Assembly (NCBI GenBank): GCA_946631805.1
Contig: CAMPAJ010000076.1
Coordinates: 1-7,560, forward strand
Source of the DNA: an uncultured Eggerthellaceae bacterium
GTDB taxonomy: Bacteria; Actinomycetota; Coriobacteriia; Coriobacteriales; Eggerthellaceae
Direction: 5' to 3'
DNA length: 7,560 bases
Each line of letters starts with the position of its first letter. Within the stretch, counting starts at the first letter, position 1. The translations under genes were made by a program, and so were the position numbers. Positions 1 to 5,724 of this stretch are shown here, one piece after another. The notes under the pieces were generated by a model. It was given only the letters and a program-made list of their open reading frames with translations. It was not told where the DNA came from and made no database searches.

Positions 1-1017
1 GGCCTGGGCCGACGGTTCAGGCCCTTCTTCGTCGATGGTGAGGTCGTCTTCCGTCGGCGTGGCAGCTGCGGAGTCGACGTCCTCGCTCGCATCGCTTGCC
101 TGCGTCGGCTCATCGGTGCTCGGCGAAGGCTGCGCCGTTTCCTCGGCAGGCTCAGCAGGCTCGGCTTCCTCGGAGGGCTGCTCGTCGGGTTGTTCTTCCT
201 CGGGATTATCTTGGGCATCAGCGGCCTCGGCGGAGGGCTGCTCGGCGTCCTTTGGCGTTTCGATATCGTTGGCTTCGCCATCGAGAGCCTGCTGAGCTGC
301 CTGCTCGGCACGTGCCTTTTCCTCTGCTTCGGCACGAGCGCGTTCCGCTACCGCCTCGCGTAAGGCGAGGGCCTCGGCTTCTTCCTGCGCCGCCTGATTG
401 CGCGCGTTTTGCTGCCCAATGCTCTGGGCATCGCGCCGCGCCTGCTGCGTCGCCTTGAGCGCCGCATCGGCTTCTTGCTCACGTGTTTGTGCTTCGGCCT
501 GAGTTTTGGCCAGGTCGTTTTCCCGTTTATCGAGCTCGTCTTTCAAATCGACCAAATGCGTCATCTCGGCGATGTTGGCTTCGGATGCGCGGGTTATGTA
601 GTCAACGCCAGCCGAGAAAGCATAGAAGTCATCGGCGGAAAGCAGGAACTCGACGACGCCGCTGCTGTTTTGCTGCATCTTGTACTGCTCGCGTGTGGCC
701 TTGCGGCACCGTTCGCGTTGTGCGGGGATATCCTTTTTGAGCTGCTTGATGCGCTGCTCGTTCTGCTTGACGGCCTTGTTGGCCTCATCGAGCTGCTTGG
801 CGGCTTTCTCGTATTCCGCCGTGGTTCGTTCGATTTCTTGCAGGGGATGCTGGCTGGCCTCGCTCGGCTCCGGCTCCTGGGCGTGCGCCAAGGCGCTGGG
901 GAGCAGGGCGACGCCCAATGCAAAGGCCAAGGCTATGAGCACGAGGGCGATCCAGTACCCGGGCGAGCCTTTTGGCTTTTCGTCCAGGTCGTCTTCGAAA
1001 ATAGGGTTATCCTTCAT
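1..1017 (-). CDS. Exported coiled-coil protein, PcsB/NlpC-P60-hydrolase-like N-terminal part (partial, runs off the left edge)
   Basis: The frame is open from an ATG at 1015-1017 to the window edge (339 codons, no stop), so the C-terminus is missing. Residues 1-21 are acidic. A hydrophobic stretch at about 21-45 ends in ALAHA before QE, so it is either a signal peptide cut near residue 46 or a membrane anchor. Residues about 55-118 and 140-250 are rich in Glu, Lys, Gln and Ala and read as coiled coil. Between them, GVVEFLLSADDFYAFSAGVD (120-139) resembles the hinge segment of PcsB-type coiled-coil domains (LLSSxxFxxFLxRVxYL). Residues about 250-339 are a Glu/Pro/Ala/Ser-rich linker. In that family such a front half precedes a CHAP, NlpC/P60 or M23 wall-cutting domain, so a peptidoglycan hydrolase or its regulator is likely. 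The catalytic part lies outside the window, so function is inferred. The Shine-Dalgarno is weak (GTGAAAG about 10 nt upstream). It is transcribed divergently from recQ. Confidence 0.8.
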   Translation of the reverse strand, partial: MKDNPIFEDDLDEKPKGSPGYWIALVLIALAFALGVALLPSALAHAQEPEPSEASQHPLQEIERTTAEYEKAAKQLDEANKAVKQNEQRIKQLKKDIPAQRERCRKATREQYKMQQNSSGVVEFLLSADDFYAFSAGVDYITRASEANIAEMTHLVDLKDELDKRENDLAKTQAEAQTREQEADAALKATQQARRDAQSIGQQNARNQAAQEEAEALALREAVAERARAEAEEKARAEQAAQQALDGEANDIETPKDAEQPSAEAADAQDNPEEEQPDEQPSEEAEPAEPAEETAQPSPSTDEPTQASDASEDVDSAAATPTEDDLTIDEEGPEPSAQA

Positions 1018-1202
1018 GGTCGGTACGCTTTCACGTGCTGTGTTATTGCTGCGTTATCGTTCGTAGTAACCTCTTATCTTCGTCCATCGATTTGCTTCTG
1101 TCAAATTGTGATACAGTCTGCTGCAAGACAATAACGGAATGAGCGCTACTGTATGTGGCTCGGTCAAGTTGCCGCTGCTGTTTGCGGTGGAGTTTTGATT
1201 GT

Positions 1203-1236
1203 TGTTCTGAACAGGGTTGCCTTGACCAACAGTCAA
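1203..1236. promoter_or_regulatory. Pair of short palindromes upstream of recQ, possible operator
   Basis: TGTTC-T-GAACA (1203-1213) and TTGAC-CAACA-GTCAA (1222-1236) are perfect inverted repeats of 5 bp arms, 8 bp apart, about 120-150 bp upstream of the recQ start. GGTCAAG at about 1160 is also the exact complement of CTTGACC at 1221-1227. This is the shape of a dimeric regulator site. It is not the LexA box of Gram-positives, whose half sites run GAAC then GTTC; here the order is reversed. Short palindromes arise by chance, so this is only a candidate. Confidence 0.25.
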
Positions 1237-1341
1237 ACCGGGCCTCGGATAGTAACGACTTTGCGGGCGCCGTCCACCTGGACGGGATACGCCAAGCGCC
1301 CATCGAATGCTCCTCGGCTATAGAGTTCGTGCCGAGCAGCG

Positions 1342-1354
1342 AGGAAAGGAAAGG
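1342..1354 (+). promoter_or_regulatory. Ribosome binding site of recQ
   Basis: AGGAAAGGAAAGG is purine-rich and contains two AGG cores at a workable distance before ATG 1357. It fixes this ATG as the start rather than any internal methionine. The helicase motif 0 (FRQGQ) begins only 28 residues later, as expected for RecQ. Confidence 0.7.
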
Positions 1355-1356
1355 CG

Positions 1357-3498
1357 ATGGAAGCGCGCTCGCAATTTGAATCTTCGGCGGAAAACCCCGC
1401 AGCTGCTCGAATCCTGCAGCACTATTACGGGCACGCTGCGTTCAGGCAAGGGCAGCTTCCGCTTATTAACGCTATTTTAGGTGGTCAGGATGCCCTTGGC
1501 GTCATGCCAACGGGCGCGGGCAAGTCGATTTGCTATCAGGTCCCCGCCATAGCCCTGGCCGACATGCAAATCGAAGACGGCTTTATCACGCGGCCCGCCC
1601 AGGCGATGGCCTTGGTCGTGTCGCCGCTTGTTTCGCTCATGAGCGACCAGGTCATGGCGTTGCGCGCCATTGGCATTGCAGCAGCGTACCTGAACAGCCG
1701 GCTCAGCCCGGCGCAGCAACAGGAAGTGCTCGACAGGGCGAAGGCGGGCGCATATGCGCTCATGTACGTTGCACCCGAACGTTTGGACGATCCTCGTTTC
1801 GTCGCGTTTGCGTCGAGCGGCGTCATACGCATTCCCCTAGTAGCCGTGGACGAGGCGCATTGCGTATCGCAATGGGGGCAGGATTTTCGCCCCTCGTACC
1901 TCGGCATTGCGCACTTCATCGCCCAGCTGCCCGCTCGTCCCACGGTGGCGGCGTTCACCGCGACGGCGACGCCGCGCGTGGCGGACGACATCGTGAGGCT
2001 GCTCGAGCTTCGCGAACCGGTGCGTGTTACGACCGGTTTTGATAGGCCCAACCTTCGTTTCGAGGTGGAGCAGCTATCCGACAAGCGCAAGCTCGCCCGC
2101 ATCGCGCAACGGGCCCTCGACGGCCCTGAAGATAGCGGCATCGTCTACTGCTCGACGCGCAAGGACGTCGAGCGCGTACACGAGGCGCTCGTCGCAGCCG
2201 GGGTGCGCGCGACACGCTACCATGCGGGTCTTTCGCATGCCGAGCGCGAAGCCAACCAGCGCGCATTCGTAAACGACGACGCCCCGGTAATGGTGGCCAC
2301 CAATGCGTTTGGCATGGGAATCGACAAATCCAACGTGCGCTACGTCATACACCATAACATGCCCGGTAGCCTGGAGGCATACTACCAGGAAGCCGGCCGT
2401 GCGGGCCGCGATGGCGAGCCGTCGGTTTGCCAGCTTTTGTGGAACGACTCCGACATCGCCACGTGCCGGTTTTTCATAGAGCAGGAAACCCAAAACGAGG
2501 CGCTTTCCCTCGAAGAGCAGCAAGTCGTGCGGGCTTCCCAGCGCCGCCGGCTTGCCGCCATGGTCAACTACTGCATGACGACGTCGTGCTTGCGCCAGAC
2601 CATCCTTTACTATTTTGGGGAGGGGCGTGCTTTTGGGGAAGCGCCTGTGCAGGCGGAAGAAAATGCTGAGTCGTGCCAGGGAGAAGGCCGTGGGACCTAT
2701 GGCTCGTATGGTGCCGTGGACTCTATTGGGCGCGTCGGTATTGAAATGGAAGAGGCCTCGCTCGCCAATGGCGAAGCGCGCTGCGAAGGCGCGGCCGACG
2801 CCTCTGTTGGTGGTCGTGGTCCCGGATGCGGCAACTGCTCGAATTGCGACGGCGACATCGATGCTGTTGACGTTACGAAAACCGCCCGATCCGTCATGCG
2901 GTGCGTGCACGAGTTGCGCGGTCGGTTCGGCAAGGGAATCGTGGCCGATGTCCTGTGCGGATCCAAATCGGCGAAGATTCGCGAGTACGGCTTGGATACA
3001 CGAAAGACCTACGACATCGTGGACGACTCAGCCGCCACGGTCAAGGAAATCATCGAGCTGCTCACCGCGGGCGAGTACCTCGAGGTGAGCGAGGGGCGGT
3101 ATCCGTTAGTTGGCCTGGGGCCCCGTGCGCGCGAGGCGGCAACCGACGAGTTTAGGCTGTACATGAAGCGGCGCCGTGCGCCCGAGCCCGCCGCAGGTCG
3201 CCGCGCCTCGACGGGCCGTGGGGCCGCCAAGGCGCCGACGAGCATACCGACGACGTTGCCTCCCGAGGGGCAAGAGCTGTTCAACCGCCTTCGCCAGCTG
3301 CGAAAACGTCTGGCCGACGAGGAAGGCGTGCCGCCCTACATCGTGTTTTCCGATGCCGCGCTGCGCGGTATGTGCGTCCTGCTGCCCCACGACGAGGACG
3401 AGTTCCTCGCGGTGCCGGGCGTGGGGCCGGCGAAGCTGAAGCGCTACGGGCGCGTCTTCCTTGATGAAATCACCTCGTTCGAGGCGCAAGGCGCGTGA
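1357..3498 (+). CDS. recQ: ATP-dependent DNA helicase RecQ with an expanded zinc-binding module
   Basis: RecQ is a superfamily 2, 3'-to-5' DNA helicase that unwinds forks, D-loops and recombination intermediates in the cytoplasm. The 713-residue product carries the full motif set: motif 0 FRQGQ (29-33), Walker A PTGAGKS (51-57), motif Ia SPLVSLMSDQV (89-99), DEAH (165-168) followed by the aromatic loop SQWGQDFRPSY, TATAT (201-205), motif IV around YCSTRKD (264-270), motif V VATNAFGMGIDK (313-324) and motif VI QEAGRAGRDG (344-353). The zinc ligands are probably C411, C491, C494 and C497. A winged-helix RQC region spans about 505-600, a basic Ala/Pro-rich linker about 605-632 and an HRDC domain about 635-710. 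The protein is longer than the roughly 600 residues of E. coli RecQ, mainly because about 63 extra residues separate C411 from the CGNC motif. The gene ends in TGA and overlaps nothing. Confidence 0.97.
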   Translation: MEARSQFESSAENPAAARILQHYYGHAAFRQGQLPLINAILGGQDALGVMPTGAGKSICYQVPAIALADMQIEDGFITRPAQAMALVVSPLVSLMSDQVMALRAIGIAAAYLNSRLSPAQQQEVLDRAKAGAYALMYVAPERLDDPRFVAFASSGVIRIPLVAVDEAHCVSQWGQDFRPSYLGIAHFIAQLPARPTVAAFTATATPRVADDIVRLLELREPVRVTTGFDRPNLRFEVEQLSDKRKLARIAQRALDGPEDSGIVYCSTRKDVERVHEALVAAGVRATRYHAGLSHAEREANQRAFVNDDAPVMVATNAFGMGIDKSNVRYVIHHNMPGSLEAYYQEAGRAGRDGEPSVCQLLWNDSDIATCRFFIEQETQNEALSLEEQQVVRASQRRRLAAMVNYCMTTSCLRQTILYYFGEGRAFGEAPVQAEENAESCQGEGRGTYGSYGAVDSIGRVGIEMEEASLANGEARCEGAADASVGGRGPGCGNCSNCDGDIDAVDVTKTARSVMRCVHELRGRFGKGIVADVLCGSKSAKIREYGLDTRKTYDIVDDSAATVKEIIELLTAGEYLEVSEGRYPLVGLGPRAREAATDEFRLYMKRRRAPEPAAGRRASTGRGAAKAPTSIPTTLPPEGQELFNRLRQLRKRLADEEGVPPYIVFSDAALRGMCVLLPHDEDEFLAVPGVGPAKLKRYGRVFLDEITSFEAQGA

Positions 3499-3516
3499 CG
3501 GGTTGATGTAGCTTGA

Positions 3517-3546
3517 CTATCGGCTCGCCCGCTATCGGCTCGTCCG
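3517..3546. repeat. 15-bp tandem direct repeat, two copies
   Basis: CTATCGGCTCGCCCG (3517-3531) is followed immediately by CTATCGGCTCGTCCG (3532-3546). The copies differ at one base. It lies 18 bp after the recQ stop codon and looks like a recent slippage duplication. Confidence 0.85.
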
Positions 3547-3561
3547 CCCCGAGCGGGGACG

Positions 3562-3635
3562 CCCTGCGGAGGGGTGGGGTGTTCGCTTGGCTTCGGCTCG
3601 GCGAACGATCCGCTCCGAGGGAGGGTTCCGCAGGG
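3562..3635. repeat. Nested inverted repeat downstream of recQ, possible 3' end structure
   Basis: CCCTGCGGA (3562-3570) pairs perfectly with TCCGCAGGG (3627-3635). Inside it GTTCGC (3581-3586) pairs with GCGAAC (3601-3606) around a GCTTCGGC tip, so a long branched stem can form in a recQ transcript. There is no T-run after it, so it is not a textbook intrinsic terminator. It could stabilise or end the recQ message by another route, or belong to a dispersed palindromic repeat family. Confidence 0.6.
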
Positions 3636-3641
3636 GGCGGG
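3619..3641 (+). other. G-quadruplex-forming motif
   Basis: Four G runs lie at 3619-3621, 3623-3625, 3633-3637 and 3639-3641, separated by loops of 1, 7 and 1 nt. This meets the usual G3+N1-7 pattern on the plus strand. More G4 runs lie just upstream at 3555-3558, 3571-3574 and 3576-3579. The motif overlaps the 3' arm of the inverted repeat at 3562-3635, so the two structures would compete. Confidence 0.55.
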
Positions 3642-3699
3642 AGAAGTGGTGCTAACGGCCTAAATGGCGTTTCTGGGGTGTTTGACGCTCTAACATGGG

Positions 3700-3705
3700 T
3701 ATAAT
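3700..3705 (+). promoter_or_regulatory. Candidate -10 box for the transporter gene
   Basis: TATAAT is a perfect -10 hexamer, 77 bp before the chosen ATG. The nearest -35-like hexamer, TTGACG (3682-3687), is only 12 bp away, which is too close, and the position 17 bp upstream reads GGTGTT. The promoter is therefore either weak, activator-dependent or served by another site. If used, it would give a leader of about 70 nt that includes the hairpin at 3726-3744. Confidence 0.5.
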
Positions 3706-3725
3706 GGCAAAACCCCTAATTAACG

Positions 3726-3749
3726 ACGCCGCATGAAGCGGCGTGTTTT
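3726..3749 (+). terminator. Hairpin plus short T-run in front of the transporter: recQ terminator or leader attenuator
   Basis: ACGCCGC (3726-3732), loop ATGAA, GCGGCGT (3738-3744) form a perfect 7-bp GC-rich stem followed by GTTTTA. The T-run is short. The stem lies downstream of the TATAAT box and 37 bp before the transporter start. It can end read-through from recQ. If the TATAAT is the real promoter, it also sits inside the transporter leader and could act as an attenuator. Confidence 0.5.
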
Positions 3750-3767
3750 ATAGCGTAATTCTGCGTA

Positions 3768-3773
3768 GAGAGG
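3768..3773 (+). promoter_or_regulatory. Ribosome binding site that sets the transporter start
   Basis: GAGAGG lies 8 nt before ATG 3782. The alternative upstream GTG at 3743 sits in the 3' arm of the hairpin and has no Shine-Dalgarno. The 13 extra residues it would add (FYSVILRREVSY) do not resemble the short charged N-terminus usual before helix 1 of this family. Confidence 0.7.
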
Positions 3774-3781
3774 TTAGTTAC

Positions 3782-5164
3782 ATGACGCGGCATAAAGCAC
3801 ATACACACGAACGCGCGGCCTGGTCGGGCAAGGTCGGCTTCATCTTGGCCGGCGCTGCAAGCGCCGTGGGCCTCGGTAACCTGTGGCGTTTCCCGACGCT
3901 TGCTGCCAAATACGGCGGAGGTATGTTCATTCTGACGTACTTCGTCTTGGCGTTCACGTTCGGTGTCTCGTTGCTGTTGCTCGAGACGGCGCTCGGCCGC
4001 CACACCAAGCAGTCGGTCATCGGTGCGTTTACCACGCTTAACAAGAAGTGGAAGTTTGCGGGCGTCTTGGCGGCCGCCGTGCCGTTCATCATCACGCCGT
4101 ACTACTGCATCATCGGCGGTTGGGTTACCAAGTATCTCGTGAGCTACGTTGTGGATACGCCTGCGGCCGTTGCGGCCGATGGCTTCTTCGGCGGGTTCAT
4201 CACCGACCCCATCTTCACCTACGTGTTCATGCTCATCTTCATGCTGCTGTGCATCGGCGTGTGCGCACTGGGCGTCAAGAACGGCATCGAGAAAGCCAAC
4301 CTCGTGATGATGCCCCTGCTGCTCGTCATGGCAATCGGTATTTCCATCTTCGTGCTCATTCAGCCCGGTGCAGCGGAAGGTGCTGCGTATTACCTGATTC
4401 CGGACTTCAGCAAGTTCTCGCCCGATTTGGTCATCAATGCGCTCGGGCAGATGTTCTACAGCTTGTCGCTGGCCATGGGCATCATGGTCACCTACGGCAG
4501 CTACCTCGATCGTAAAGAGAACCTGACGGAATCCGTTGCGAGCATTGCCGGTTTCGACCTGCTCGTCTCGTTCCTGTCGGGTCTTATGATCGTGCCGGCT
4601 GCTTTCCTGGTCTTGGGCCTCAACGATGGCGGCGCCATGAGTGCCGGCCCTTCGCTTATGTTCGTGACGTTGCCCCAGGTGTTCCAGGGCATGGGCGGCG
4701 CAGCTCAGATCATCGGTGTGGTGTTCTTCGTGCTGGTGCTGTTCGCTGCCATGACGAGCGCCATTTCGCTCATCGAGGCTTGCACGTCCATCATCCAGGA
4801 CGGCACGCATTGGAAGCGTGGCAAGTCGCTATTGGCCAGCAGCATCTTCATCATCTTGGCCGGTTGCTTCATCAACGCTGGCTACAACGCGCTCATTTGG
4901 ATCGAGCCGCTCGGACCTGGGACCCAGCTGCTCGACTTCTTCGACTTCCTGAGCAACTCGGTCATGATGCCCATCGTGGCGCTGCTGACGTGCATCTTCA
5001 TCGGTTGGGTTATCAAGCCCAAGACCATCGTCGACGAAGTGCGTGCCTCCTCCAAGTTCAAGGCTGCGGGGGCTTGGACCGTCATGATCAAGTACATCGC
5101 GCCGGTGCTCGTGATCGTCATTCTGGTTGCCAACGTGCTGCCGATGTTGTTCCCAGCTGCGTAA
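3782..5164 (+). CDS. Na+-dependent transporter of the NSS (SLC6/SNF) family, 11 helices
   Basis: This 460-residue inner-membrane protein most likely uses the Na+ gradient to import an amino acid or related compound. The NSS signature is clear: VGLGNLWRFP (29-38) in broken helix 1, then KYGGG (43-47) and LETALGR (67-73) at the end of helix 2. Helix 6 (about 217-242, GQMFYSLSLAMG) closely matches the LeuT unwound helix. Helix 8 holds AAMTS (322-326), matching LeuT A351/T354/S355 of the Na2 site. A28, V29 and N33 match LeuT A22, V23 and N27. I count 11 hydrophobic segments, the last at about 431-456, as in Tyt1 and MhsT, which lack helix 12. The substrate cannot be read from the sequence; tyrosine, tryptophan or other hydrophobic amino acids are known substrates of close bacterial types. 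The gene is monocistronic, with its own -10 box and a strong terminator. Confidence 0.95.
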   Translation: MTRHKAHTHERAAWSGKVGFILAGAASAVGLGNLWRFPTLAAKYGGGMFILTYFVLAFTFGVSLLLLETALGRHTKQSVIGAFTTLNKKWKFAGVLAAAVPFIITPYYCIIGGWVTKYLVSYVVDTPAAVAADGFFGGFITDPIFTYVFMLIFMLLCIGVCALGVKNGIEKANLVMMPLLLVMAIGISIFVLIQPGAAEGAAYYLIPDFSKFSPDLVINALGQMFYSLSLAMGIMVTYGSYLDRKENLTESVASIAGFDLLVSFLSGLMIVPAAFLVLGLNDGGAMSAGPSLMFVTLPQVFQGMGGAAQIIGVVFFVLVLFAAMTSAISLIEACTSIIQDGTHWKRGKSLLASSIFIILAGCFINAGYNALIWIEPLGPGTQLLDFFDFLSNSVMMPIVALLTCIFIGWVIKPKTIVDEVRASSKFKAAGAWTVMIKYIAPVLVIVILVANVLPMLFPAA

Positions 5165-5190
5165 TTCGCCGCTGCAGGCGAACGCGAGAG

Positions 5191-5233
5191 AAAGCCGCTT
5201 TGACCCGATTCGCGCGGGTTAAAGCGGCTTTTT
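5191..5233 (+). terminator. Strong intrinsic terminator of the transporter gene
   Basis: AAAGCCGCTTT (5191-5201) pairs perfectly with AAAGCGGCTTT (5221-5231). ACCCG (5203-5207) pairs with CGGGT inside it, and the T-run extends to 5233. The stem starts 26 bp after the TAA. The A-rich 5' flank could let it work weakly in the opposite direction as well. Confidence 0.93.
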
Positions 5234-5289
5234 ACTTGTTCCGCGGGTCTTTCGGCTTTCTTATCTCCTAAGGCGCTTGACTACCAATG

Positions 5290-5331
5290 GGGATATACGT
5301 GCACGCGGCCTGAGCCGTGCACGTATATCCC
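5290..5331. repeat. Long perfect inverted repeat (16-bp arms, 10-nt loop)
   Basis: GGGATATACGTGCACG (5290-5305) and CGTGCACGTATATCCC (5316-5331) are exact complements around CGGCCTGAGC. There is no T-run on either side, so it is not a standard intrinsic terminator. It lies 57 bp beyond the transporter terminator. Possible roles are a bidirectional barrier to transcription, a protein site, or a copy of a dispersed palindromic element. The sequence does not decide between them. Confidence 0.9.
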
Positions 5332-5356
5332 TGTGATTAGGTTAAAACCCGCTGTT

Positions 5357-5389
5357 AGCTAGGCCTAAATCCTGCGTTTTGGCCTAGCT
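5357..5389. repeat. Inverted repeat with 9-bp arms
   Basis: AGCTAGGCC (5357-5365) pairs with GGCCTAGCT (5381-5389). After one T/T mismatch, AAA (5367-5369) pairs with TTT (5377-5379), leaving the loop TCCTGCG. A related CTAGGCCT core recurs at about 5628-5635 beside the direct-repeat array. Confidence 0.8.
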
Positions 5390-5477
5390 TCGGTGCTATG
5401 CGCGCGCGGACGTGTTCTTGTACCTATATCACTGAGGGTAAGGCGTTTGGCATGCTTTTCGTTCGGGGGACATCGAG

Positions 5478-5640
5478 TTGCCTGAAGGGCAAGGGTCGGC
5501 AGGAGGGCGATGGGTTACCGTAGGATGATGTGCTTCCAGAGGTCGAGGCTACCGTAGGACATAAAGCCGCCAGGAGGGCGATGGGTTTACCGTGGGACAA
5601 AGGGGTGCCCTGAGGGCAACAGGTTATCTAGGCCTTACAG
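5478..5640. repeat. Degenerate direct-repeat array with a period near 35 bp
   Basis: The clearest pair is a 26-27 nt unit beginning CAGGAGGGCGATGGG and ending TTACCGT(A/G)GGA, at 5500-5525 and 5571-5597; the copies differ by one T and one A/G change and start 71 bp apart. The end module TACCGTAGGA also occurs at 5550-5559, about halfway between. Looser relatives flank the pair: TTGCCTGAAGGGCAA at 5478-5492, TGCCCTGAGGGCA at 5606-5618 (both small hairpins), and TACAGTGGG at 5636. It reads as about five decayed tandem units. It is not CRISPR-like, because the units abut and vary. Confidence 0.65.
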
Positions 5641-5663
5641 TGGGTGCCGCGGTAACGCTTGGC

Positions 5664-5684
5664 TGCGGGATGCGGGATGCGGGG
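5664..5684. repeat. Heptamer tandem repeat, three copies
   Basis: TGCGGGA occurs at 5664-5670 and 5671-5677 and is followed by TGCGGGG at 5678-5684. It is a short slippage-type repeat just beyond the foldase terminator. Confidence 0.8.
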
Positions 5685-5692
5685 TATATACA

Positions 5693-5724
5693 GAACGGCG
5701 CCCGCAGAATCGCAGGCGCCGTTC
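5693..5724 (-). terminator. Terminator hairpin of the foldase gene
   Basis: GAACGGCGCC (5693-5702) and GGCGCCGTTC (5715-5724) form a perfect 10-bp stem with a 12-nt loop, 29 bp past the foldase stop codon. Read on the minus strand it is followed by TGTATATA, a poor U-tract, so termination may be incomplete or assisted. Confidence 0.7.

Larger units (their letters stand above)
1018..1356. other. Divergent intergenic region between the coiled-coil gene and recQ
   Basis: This 339-bp stretch is visibly more AT-rich on its left side than the flanking genes. Short open frames on both strands cross it, but they have arginine/serine/cysteine-rich translations and no convincing ribosome site, so I call no gene. 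Facing the coiled-coil gene there is a consensus TTGACA on the minus strand at 1099-1104, but no good -10 box at 16-18 nt. Facing recQ there is a TATAGA at 1319-1324 without a matching -35 box. Two small palindromes lie at 1203-1213 and 1222-1236. Promoters for both genes should be here, but I cannot assign them with confidence. Confidence 0.5.
3499..3781. other. Intergenic region recQ to transporter, rich in inverted repeats
   Basis: No gene is called in these 283 bp; a 63-codon frame at 3513-3704 looks spurious. The left half is very GC-rich and holds a 15-bp tandem duplication, a GTCC/GGAC hairpin at 3542-3560, a 9-bp nested inverted repeat at 3562-3635 and a G-quadruplex motif at 3619-3641. 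The right half turns AT-richer and contains the transporter -10 box (3700-3705), a terminator-like hairpin (3726-3749) and the transporter ribosome site. No clean T-tailed terminator directly follows recQ. Confidence 0.6.

Noticed and set aside
409..1134. 241-codon plus-strand frame with a hydrophobic Leu/Val-rich translation
   Set aside because: It is antisense to the coiled-coil gene. Its hydrophobicity comes from reading Glu/Lys/Gln codons backwards, and the minus strand has a signal segment and coiled coil open across the whole span.
1203..1213. LexA/SOS box upstream of recQ
   Set aside because: The half sites are in the order TGTTC then GAACA with a 1-nt gap, the reverse of the Gram-positive GAAC-N4-GTTC box.
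1043..1303. 86- and 60-codon minus-strand frames upstream of recQ
   Set aside because: The translations are Ser/Arg/Gln/Cys-rich without pattern, in a region that should hold two divergent promoters.
2074..2910. 278-codon minus-strand frame within recQ
   Set aside because: It covers helicase motifs V and VI on the other strand, has no ribosome site and no recognisable family.
3513..3704. 63-codon plus-strand frame after recQ
   Set aside because: It runs through a direct repeat, palindromes and G runs, its translation is Gly/Ser-rich low complexity, and no ribosome site precedes it.
3733..3753. Six-codon leader peptide MKRRVL inside the transporter leader hairpin
   Set aside because: There is no Shine-Dalgarno before it and the codons are not biased to one amino acid. 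An ATG in a hairpin loop is easily fortuitous.
3716..4810. 364-codon minus-strand frame opposite the transporter, rich in His/Glu/Asp/Arg
   Set aside because: It is the mirror of a membrane-protein gene. The plus strand encodes an unmistakable NSS transporter with conserved Na+-site residues.
5500..5597. CRISPR array in the transporter-foldase spacer
   Set aside because: The repeated units are degenerate and nearly abut, there are no uniform unique spacers, and no cas gene is nearby.
5507..5615. Small peptides started by the two AGGAGGGCGATG sites in the repeat array
   Set aside because: The ATG is only 3 nt from AGGAGG, both frames stop within about 15 codons, and the resulting peptides differ. 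The pattern is explained by the repeat itself.
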